Shown one piece after another: positions 58,261-64,000 of a stretch of 64,000 nucleotides of DNA (the first letter of the stretch is position 1; every line of letters begins with the position of its first letter). The translations under genes were made by a program, and so were the position numbers. This DNA is from an uncultured Tessaracoccus sp. (GTDB lineage: Bacteria > Actinomycetota > Actinomycetes > Propionibacteriales > Propionibacteriaceae), in the NCBI RefSeq assembly GCF_943914565.1, contig NZ_CALUCN010000003.1:172074-236073 (forward strand). Reading direction: 5' to 3'. The notes under the pieces were generated by a model. The model had not been told where the DNA came from. It saw only the letters and a program-made list of their open reading frames with translations, and did not search any database.

Positions 58261-59505
58261 TCAGAAGAAGGGCCGCCAGGGGCTCAGGAACGCCTCGGTG
58301 AGTTTCGCGACCCACGAGCGGCGCTCCCACGCGTCGAGCGTGAGCTCGTAGCAATTGGTGAGGTCCATCTCGAAGATCTCGCGCATGTGCCGGGCGAGCC
58401 CACGGTCGAGCACCTCGAGGTTCACCTCGTAGTTGCCCATGAGGCTGAGCCTGTCGAGGTTGGCCGTGCCGATCGTCACCCAGGCGTCGTCCATCGTCGC
58501 GGTCTTCGAGTGCACCATCGCGTCCTCGTAGAGGAAGAGCCGGATCCCGCCACGCAGCAGGCGGGTGTAGTAGCCGCGGGAGAGCCAGTCGGCGACGACA
58601 TGGTTCGAGCGCTCCGGGACGATGATGCGCACGTCGACCCCCCGTCGCGCGGCCTGACGGAGGGCAGCGACGAGGTCGTCGTCGGGGATGAGGTAGGCGT
58701 GCGTCATCCAGATCCGCTCCGTGGCGCGGTCGATCGCCTCCAGGTACATGTTGCGGATCGGGTACACCGCGATGCGTGGGGTGTTGCGGTGGACGCGCAG
58801 CTTGCTGAACCAGCTGCGCGGCGGGTTGTCGTCGATGACGGGGTGGTGCCGGTGGCGGTGGCCGTTCCAGAAGTCGATGAACGCGTTGGCGAGCTCGGCG
58901 GCGTCGGGGCCGGCGACGCGGGCGTGGGTGTCGCGCCAGCCGGTGGCGTAGAGCGAGCCGATGTTGTAGCCGCCGAGGAAGCCGACCTCCCCGTCGACGA
59001 CGAGCATCTTGCGGTGGTCGAGGCCCCAGTGGCGGGGCCCGACGATGCCGCGCACGAGCGGGAAGCGCAGGGTGTGCACGCTGCGGGGGAAGCGGAAGAA
59101 CGTCGGGCGCACGACGAGGTTCGCGAACTCGTCCCAGATCACGTAGACGTCGACGCCGCGCTCGGCCGCGGCGATGAGCGCCTCCTTCACGCGCTGCCCC
59201 CACGCGTCGGCCTTCCAGATGTAGGTCTCGAAGTAGATGCGCTCCCGCGCGCCCTCGATCGCGGTGATCATGTCCTCGTAGAGGTCCTCGCCGAAGGTGT
59301 AGACCTGCATCTCCGTGCGGTCGACGGCGACCGGCTCGGGCTCACTGGTGGGAAAGCGCACGGTCTTGCGTTGCTTCTTGCGCAGGGACTCGAACGCGGT
59401 CATCGCCACCATGCACAGCAGTTGTGCGACCACGACGACGGCTGCGGTCCGCGACGCGAACATGCGGAGGCGTGGGGAACGGAGGAGCCTGCGCAGACTG
59501 GGCAT
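58261..59505 (-). CDS. Cardiolipin synthase / phospholipase D-family protein
   Basis: The 414-residue protein begins with one membrane helix (about 18-38) and has two HKD domains: HRKMLVVDGEVGFLGGYNIG near residue 165 and HSKTATMDDAWVTIGTANLD near 335 (HxKx4D in each). This is the layout of bacterial cardiolipin synthases, which join two phosphatidyl groups, acting at the membrane. PLD-type nuclease activity is less likely. The ATG follows a TAGGCT box by 6 bases. It diverges from pcrA. Confidence 0.92.
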   Translation of the reverse strand: MPSLRRLLRSPRLRMFASRTAAVVVVAQLLCMVAMTAFESLRKKQRKTVRFPTSEPEPVAVDRTEMQVYTFGEDLYEDMITAIEGARERIYFETYIWKADAWGQRVKEALIAAAERGVDVYVIWDEFANLVVRPTFFRFPRSVHTLRFPLVRGIVGPRHWGLDHRKMLVVDGEVGFLGGYNIGSLYATGWRDTHARVAGPDAAELANAFIDFWNGHRHRHHPVIDDNPPRSWFSKLRVHRNTPRIAVYPIRNMYLEAIDRATERIWMTHAYLIPDDDLVAALRQAARRGVDVRIIVPERSNHVVADWLSRGYYTRLLRGGIRLFLYEDAMVHSKTATMDDAWVTIGTANLDRLSLMGNYEVNLEVLDRGLARHMREIFEMDLTNCYELTLDAWERRSWVAKLTEAFLSPWRPFF

Positions 59506-59511
59506 GCGGGC

Positions 59512-59517
59512 AGCCTA
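59512..59517 (-). promoter_or_regulatory. -10 box giving a leaderless cardiolipin synthase mRNA
   Basis: TAGGCT on the minus strand ends 6 bases before the ATG at 59505. Confidence 0.4.
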
Positions 59518-59567
59518 GTGCACGTCGGCGATCGCTGTCGGCGCGGGACAGTAGGCTGGGCCGCGAC

Positions 59568-61985
59568 ATGTCTGACTCCACGTTTCCCGACCTCGCCGCC
59601 ACCTTCGCCCCCGCCCCGCGTGAAGACGCCGCGCGCCCGACGCCGCCCGGTGGCGCGGCCCGAGCCGTGACCGAGGAGGAGTTGCTCGACGGCCTCAACG
59701 CCCCGCAGCGCGAAGCCGTGGTGCACGCAGGGAGCCCGGTCCTCGTCGTGGCCGGCGCGGGCTCGGGCAAGACCCGGGTGCTCACGCGAAGAATCGCGCA
59801 CCTCGTCGGGCACCGTGGGGTCCACCCGGGCTCGATCCTGGCGATCACGTTCACCAACAAGGCTGCCGCGGAGATGCGCGAGCGCGTGATCGACCTGGTC
59901 GGCAACCGCGCGAAGCTCATGTGGGTCTCGACGTTCCACTCCGCCTGCGTGCGCATCCTGCGCCAGGAGATCGGCCAGTTCGGGCTGCCGCGCAGCTTCT
60001 CCATCTACGACGACGCGGACGCCAAGCGGCTGATGTCGCTCGTGCTGCGCGACCTGGAGGCGGACCCGAAGCGCTACCCCGTGCGGCAGGTGCTGAACAA
60101 GGTCTCCGGCTGGAAGAACGAGCTGGTCGACCACGAGACCGCCGCCGCGGAGGCCGTCACGCCGCAGCAGAAGATGCACGCCGAGGCCTACGCCGCCTAC
60201 CAGACGCGCCTGCAGGCCGCGGGTGCGCTGGACTTCGACGACCTCATCATGACGACGGTGCACCTGTTCCGTGCGTTCCCCGAGGTGCGCGAGCACTACC
60301 GCCGGCGCTTCCGCCACGTGCTCGTCGACGAGTACCAGGACACCAACCACGCCCAGTACGCCCTCGTGCGCGAGCTGTGCGGCGACGTCGCGGGCGACCT
60401 GCCCGGCGGCGGGCCCGCGATCGAGCCGGCGGAGCTCATGGTGGTGGGTGACCAGGACCAGTCGATCTACGCGTTCCGCGGCGCGACGATCCGCAACATC
60501 CTCGACTTCGAGGCCGACTTCCCCGGCGCGCGCACCGTCGTGCTCGACCAGAACTACCGCTCCACCGGCAACGTCCTCACCGCCGCCAACGCCGTCATCG
60601 CGCGCAACCAGGGGCGCAGGGAGAAGCGCCTGTGGAGCGATCTCGGCGACGGCGAGCTCATCGTCGGGTGGGTGGCCGACACCGAGCACGACGAGGCCCA
60701 GTTCGTCGCCGACGAGATCGACCGCCTGCGAGACGAGGGGCTCTCCTCCTACCAGGACACCGCGGTCTTCTACCGCACCAACGCCCAGTCGCGAGCGCTC
60801 GAGGAAGTCTTCATCCGCGTCGGGCTGCCCTACAAGGTGGTGGGTGGCGTCCGGTTCTACGAACGCAAGGAGGTCAAGGATGCGCTGGCGTACCTGCGCG
60901 TCGTCGTGAACCCGGCCGACGACGTGTCGCTGCGGCGCATCCTCAACGTCCCCAAGCGCGGCATCGGCGACCGCGCGGAGGCCGCGGTGGCGAACCTCGC
61001 CGCGCGCGAGCGGATCACGTTCTACGAGGCGCTGCAGCGCGTCGACGAGGCCCAGCTCGCCACCCGGAGCCGCAACCAGGTGAAGGCCTTCGTCGAGATG
61101 ATGGAGTCCTTCCGCGTGAAGGCCGAGGAGGGGGAGAGCGCCGACGAGTTGCTGCTCGGGCTGCTCGAGGCCTCCGGGTACGTGCCGGAGCTGAAGGCCT
61201 CGTCGGACCCACAGGACGCCACCCGCCTAGAAAACCTGGAAGAGCTCGTCAACGTCGCCGCCGAGTTCGTCGACTCCGCGAACACCGAGGACCTCGACGA
61301 GGACGGCACCTCGGTGCTCGTCGCGGGCATGCCGGAGCCGGACGACTCCGTCGCGGCGTTCCTCGAGCGGGTGGCGCTCGTCGCCGACTCCGACCAGGTG
61401 CCCGACGACGAGGGCGTCGTCACACTCATGACGCTGCACACCGCGAAGGGGCTCGAGTTCGGCACCGTGTTCCTCACGGGCATGGAGGAGGGCATCTTCC
61501 CGCACCAGCGCGCGATGACGTCCAACGACGAGCTCGAGGAGGAGCGTCGGCTCGCCTACGTCGGCATCACGCGTGCGAGGCGGCGCCTGTACCTCTCGCG
61601 CGCCACGGTGCGGGTGGTGTTCGGACAGCCGATGTACAACCCGCCGTCGCGCTTCCTCGACGAGCTGCCCGCACACGTCGTCGACTGGCGTCGCACCGGG
61701 GGCAGCACGTCGACGACGTGGGCGGCATCCGCCGCCACGCGGACGCACCAGACCCGCGGCAGGATGCGCGACGAGGGCGCGCCCTCGTCGGGATTCGGCC
61801 GCTCCAGCGGGGCCAAGCCGGTGCTCGACGTGCGTTCGGGCGACCGGGTGCTGCACGCGAAGTTCGGGCTGGGCACGGTGCTCACCGTGATCGGGCGCGG
61901 CGCCGACGCGAAGGCCGACGTCGACTTCGGCTCGGCTGGCATGAAGCGCATGAGCCTCAAGCACGCGCCGATGGAGAAGCTCTGA
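59568..61985 (+). CDS. pcrA: ATP-dependent DNA helicase PcrA (UvrD/Rep family)
   Basis: PcrA is a 3'-5' superfamily-1 helicase in repair and replication. The 805-residue protein has Walker A AGAGSGKTRVL near residue 64, ITFTNKAAAEM (Ia), DEYQDTN (II), GDQDQSIYAFRGA (III), QNYRST (IV), LMTLHTAKGLEF (V) and VGITRARRRLYLS (VI). The C-terminal segment KFGLGTVLTVIGRGADAKADV matches the Tudor-like domain that binds RNA polymerase. A short Pro/Ala-rich N-terminal tail (about 35 residues) precedes the core. A hairpin follows the stop. Confidence 0.97.
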   Translation: MSDSTFPDLAATFAPAPREDAARPTPPGGAARAVTEEELLDGLNAPQREAVVHAGSPVLVVAGAGSGKTRVLTRRIAHLVGHRGVHPGSILAITFTNKAAAEMRERVIDLVGNRAKLMWVSTFHSACVRILRQEIGQFGLPRSFSIYDDADAKRLMSLVLRDLEADPKRYPVRQVLNKVSGWKNELVDHETAAAEAVTPQQKMHAEAYAAYQTRLQAAGALDFDDLIMTTVHLFRAFPEVREHYRRRFRHVLVDEYQDTNHAQYALVRELCGDVAGDLPGGGPAIEPAELMVVGDQDQSIYAFRGATIRNILDFEADFPGARTVVLDQNYRSTGNVLTAANAVIARNQGRREKRLWSDLGDGELIVGWVADTEHDEAQFVADEIDRLRDEGLSSYQDTAVFYRTNAQSRALEEVFIRVGLPYKVVGGVRFYERKEVKDALAYLRVVVNPADDVSLRRILNVPKRGIGDRAEAAVANLAARERITFYEALQRVDEAQLATRSRNQVKAFVEMMESFRVKAEEGESADELLLGLLEASGYVPELKASSDPQDATRLENLEELVNVAAEFVDSANTEDLDEDGTSVLVAGMPEPDDSVAAFLERVALVADSDQVPDDEGVVTLMTLHTAKGLEFGTVFLTGMEEGIFPHQRAMTSNDELEEERRLAYVGITRARRRLYLSRATVRVVFGQPMYNPPSRFLDELPAHVVDWRRTGGSTSTTWAASAATRTHQTRGRMRDEGAPSSGFGRSSGAKPVLDVRSGDRVLHAKFGLGTVLTVIGRGADAKADVDFGSAGMKRMSLKHAPMEKL

Positions 61986-62009
61986 CGCGAGCCCTGGGCG
62001 GGGACGACA

Positions 62010-62043
62010 ACACCCGGGGCGCCTCGTGGGCGCACCCGGGTGT
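62010..62043. terminator. Hairpin between pcrA and the M23 peptidase gene
   Basis: A 9-bp stem (62010-62018 with 62035-62043) with further pairing inside it. It lies between convergent genes. Confidence 0.55.
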
Positions 62044-62059
62044 CGGGAGGAGTCTGGGG

Positions 62060-63088
62060 TCAGTGCACGCCGAGCGAGCGCAGGAACGTCATCGGGTTCG
62101 ACGCCGAGTAGACGTCGCCAGGCGTGGTGCCGTTCTTGTAGTACTCGAAGTGCAGGTGCGGTCCGAACGAGCGCCCCGTCGTGCCCACGTAGCCGATCAG
62201 CTGGCCGGGCTTCACCGTCTCGCCGGGGGAGACCACACGGCGAGAGAGGTGCGCGTACAGCGTGGCGCCGGGCTTGTGCTGGATGACGACGTTGGTGCCG
62301 GCCCAGCCGCCGTGGGTGGGGCTGATGACGACGCCGGCGGCGGCGGCGTAGACCGGGGTGCCCGTCGGCGCGGGGAAGTCCTGGCCGGTGTGGTAGCGGG
62401 CCCACACACCGCGCTGGCCGAAGCCGGCGCCGATGCGGTAGTTGCTCTTCACCGGCAGCGAACCGCCGCTGGAGTTGAGGTTGGAGACGTCCTGCTCGGA
62501 GATCTCCGCGTCGGCCGGGGCCCCGTCGTCCTTGTTGGCGGCAGCCTTGCGGGCCGCCGCGAGACGCCTGGCAGCCTCCTCGGCCTCCTTCTTCAGCTGG
62601 GCGGCCTGCTTCTCGACGAGCTTGAGGTCCTCGTTCATGAGACGCTCGCGTTCCTGCGCGGTCTCCTTCGACTCGGACTCGAGCGCCTCGTCCGCGGCGT
62701 CGCCGAGGGCCTCGGTGCGTTCGCGGGCGTTCTCGTCGACCGTGACGCCGGTCACGCCCTCGCGCAGCGCGCTGCGGGACGCGTCCTTGGTGCGGTCGGC
62801 GAAGCCGAGCTTCGCGGCCTCGATGGCCGCGGCGGGCACGGCCTGGTCGGCGTCGACGGACTCCATCGAGGCGTCCTGACCGTCACGCGAGAGGAATGCG
62901 TAGCCGAACAACGTCCCCACCGCGAGCGCACCCGCGGCGAGACCCGCGATCGCGCCCTTGCCGAGCCGGCGTGCACGACGGCCGCGCCTGGCGCGAGCCG
63001 GGGCAGCATTGGTGATGTCTTCGATGGGGTCGACGAGGTCGTCGTCGATGAATCCGCGGCGCGGCGCCCCGCCCTCCACTTCGATCAC
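62060..63088 (-). CDS. Membrane-anchored M23 family metallopeptidase
   Basis: The 342-residue protein has a cytoplasmic basic start, one membrane helix (about residues 46-67), a long charged coiled-coil region (about 120-190) and a C-terminal lysostaphin-like M23 domain. The zinc-site motifs are YHTGQDFPAP (HxxxD) near residue 235 and HLHFEY near 315; a first-helix style GVWARYHTGQDF and YAAAAGVVI are typical. It probably cuts peptidoglycan cross-bridges in growth or division. The GTG start has GAGGAG 5 bases upstream. No c-di-AMP riboswitch is visible, as the mRNA leader would be under 35 bases. Confidence 0.92.
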   Translation of the reverse strand: MIEVEGGAPRRGFIDDDLVDPIEDITNAAPARARRGRRARRLGKGAIAGLAAGALAVGTLFGYAFLSRDGQDASMESVDADQAVPAAAIEAAKLGFADRTKDASRSALREGVTGVTVDENARERTEALGDAADEALESESKETAQERERLMNEDLKLVEKQAAQLKKEAEEAARRLAAARKAAANKDDGAPADAEISEQDVSNLNSSGGSLPVKSNYRIGAGFGQRGVWARYHTGQDFPAPTGTPVYAAAAGVVISPTHGGWAGTNVVIQHKPGATLYAHLSRRVVSPGETVKPGQLIGYVGTTGRSFGPHLHFEYYKNGTTPGDVYSASNPMTFLRSLGVH

Positions 63089-63121
63089 GTTGCTCCTCTT
63101 GTCTGATTGGGACCGATCGGA

Positions 63122-63149
63122 ACCTTAGCATTTCTCAGGTTGTTCTCAA
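63122..63149 (-). promoter_or_regulatory. Promoter of the M23 peptidase gene
   Basis: On the minus strand TTGAGA (63149-63144), 16 bases, TAAGGT (63127-63122). The GTG is 34 bases downstream. Confidence 0.6.
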
Positions 63150-63229
63150 ACTCACGGCCCGAAAACGTGCAACTCGCTGCGCATTCCGCCCATGACCAGC
63201 GCGTTCGTCCGCTCAGTCCCGACACGCAA

Positions 63230-63265
63230 CCGTGCCCCGGGCGCTCGTCGGCACCCGGGGCACGG
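63230..63265. terminator. Hairpin terminator of the secreted-protein gene
   Basis: A 12-bp perfect stem (63230-63241 with 63254-63265) with a 12-base loop, 9 bases after the stop of the minus-strand gene. Confidence 0.65.
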
Positions 63266-63274
63266 GAGTCGGGG

Positions 63275-63892
63275 TCACTGCCAGATGACCGGTCCCGCGT
63301 GCTCCTCGACGGTGACCGGCACCCCGGCGAAGGCCTCGAGTTCACGCAGCGTGGCGGCGTCGGGGCCGGCGCCCTCGGTGGAGACGGTGATGCCGTCGGC
63401 GTTGTCGCCGGCGACGAGGCTGATGCCGAGCCGGTCGACCCAGGTCTCGCTCGCCACGACCTTGTCGATCGCTGCCTCGACGGCGGCGCGGTCGTGCTTC
63501 GCGCCGCTGGTGACGCGGATGGTGACGCCGTGCCGCGCCTCGATGTCGCGCACCTGCTGGCGCTGGGCGGCGGTGATCGTCGTCCAGACCGTCTCGGCCG
63601 TGGTGGCGTCGTCGGCGACGCGCACCGTCACGAGCTCGGGACCGGCGAGCTGCTCGAGCTCGGTGAGCGCGATCTGTCGCGGCGTGTCGTCGGCAGTGGT
63701 CGTTGCGCGCGCCGACGGCGTCTCGGCGGTGCGGGACACGTGCTGCGCCGCGGACGGGGCGCCCGGGTCGTAGGCGTCTCCCGCCTGCGCGCCCGCGTCC
63801 GCGCGCGCGAATCCGGTGTTGCCTGCGACGAGCAGGCCGACGGCGCTGACCGCAGCCGCGGCGGTCAGGACGTGAGTGCGTCGGGCGAACAT
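63275..63892 (-). CDS. Secreted protein of unknown function
   Basis: The 205-residue product has a Sec signal peptide (basic FARRTH, hydrophobic core about 9-30, likely cleavage after FARADA). The mature part is acidic and Thr/Ala-rich, with two segments of similar form, VRVADDATTAETVWTTI and IDKVVASETWVDRLGISLVAGDNADGITV, in the style of prodomains of secreted S1 peptidases, but no protease domain is attached. The family is not recognised. An upstream ATG at 63931 would add 13 residues before the signal. The 108 bases after 63892 show no further gene. Confidence 0.7.
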   Translation of the reverse strand: MFARRTHVLTAAAAVSAVGLLVAGNTGFARADAGAQAGDAYDPGAPSAAQHVSRTAETPSARATTTADDTPRQIALTELEQLAGPELVTVRVADDATTAETVWTTITAAQRQQVRDIEARHGVTIRVTSGAKHDRAAVEAAIDKVVASETWVDRLGISLVAGDNADGITVSTEGAGPDAATLRELEAFAGVPVTVEEHAGPVIWQ

Positions 63893-64000
63893 GGTGCATC
63901 CGTTCGTCCGGTGGTGCGTGGTGCGCTCCATCGTACGTCGTCAAGCGGGGGGTGTCCCTATGTTGTGTGTCAAGCCGCGATTGGGGCCGGGTCGGGTGTG

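Noticed and set aside
63089..63270. c-di-AMP (ydaO) riboswitch upstream of the M23 peptidase
   Set aside because: The promoter found leaves a leader of under 35 bases and no ydaO-like conserved core is visible.

Overview
This window comes from the chromosome of a high-GC actinobacterium. The supporting gene content is an actinobacterial GuaB/GuaB3 pair, tatB beside a SigE-type sigma factor and mrp (an order like that of mycobacteria), a groES preceded by two CIRCE boxes, a likely BioQ box in front of bioB, and many genes that appear to be leaderless, with a TANNNT -10 box ending 6-8 bases before the start codon. A family-level placement such as Propionibacteriales would be inference only. Most of the window is housekeeping DNA, tightly packed, with many stop/start overlaps of 1-8 bases. 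I see no tRNA, rRNA, CRISPR array, prophage or riboswitch.

Layout. 0.1-9.4 kb: dapA; an envelope-stress unit (SigE-like ECF sigma factor, an anti-sigma factor fused to an RseB-like domain, tatB); mrp; a soluble MgtE-N/CBS protein with DUF1003 and a small membrane protein; a stress protein and a methyltransferase; two tandem FKBP prolyl isomerases. 9.4-19.6 kb: a structured inverted repeat, an alpha/beta hydrolase, pepP, a nucleosidase, coaA, glmS (with an apparent 1-base frameshift), acpS, nnrD, ridA, a Tat-exported Dyp peroxidase and a divergent copper-chaperone lipoprotein. 19.6-25.8 kb: a mannosyltransferase, a DEAD-box helicase, and the t6A operon (GNAT-TsaE fusion, tsaB, rimI, tsaD). 25.9-34.8 kb: an oligopeptide ABC transporter, a NUDIX hydrolase, a membrane EEP-family protein and a THUMP-like methyltransferase with an in-frame stop. 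34.8-39.6 kb: bioB, an ECF sigma factor with a CU044_5270-type partner, groES-groEL.

39.6-64 kb: a repeat array with a perfect 27-bp hairpin; a D-serine uptake and deamination pair; guaB, guaB3 and chorismate mutase; a three-gene locus that looks related to type VII secretion substrates; an ABC exporter; an ion transporter; cysE-cysK; an IS3-like remnant and a RelBE-type toxin-antitoxin pair embedded in more of the same repeats; guaA; small membrane proteins; cardiolipin synthase; pcrA; an M23 peptidase and a secreted protein of unknown function.

The most unusual features are: a family of 19/20-bp intergenic repeats (GTTGGCRAAC core) at three loci and as one isolated unit, in two places arranged as inverted half-arrays; the 46.2-48.3 kb cassette with an ESX-like YxxxE motif; a GC-rich inverted-repeat element at 9.6 kb; and two interrupted genes, glmS (frameshift) and the methyltransferase (TGA), which could be sequence errors or real.
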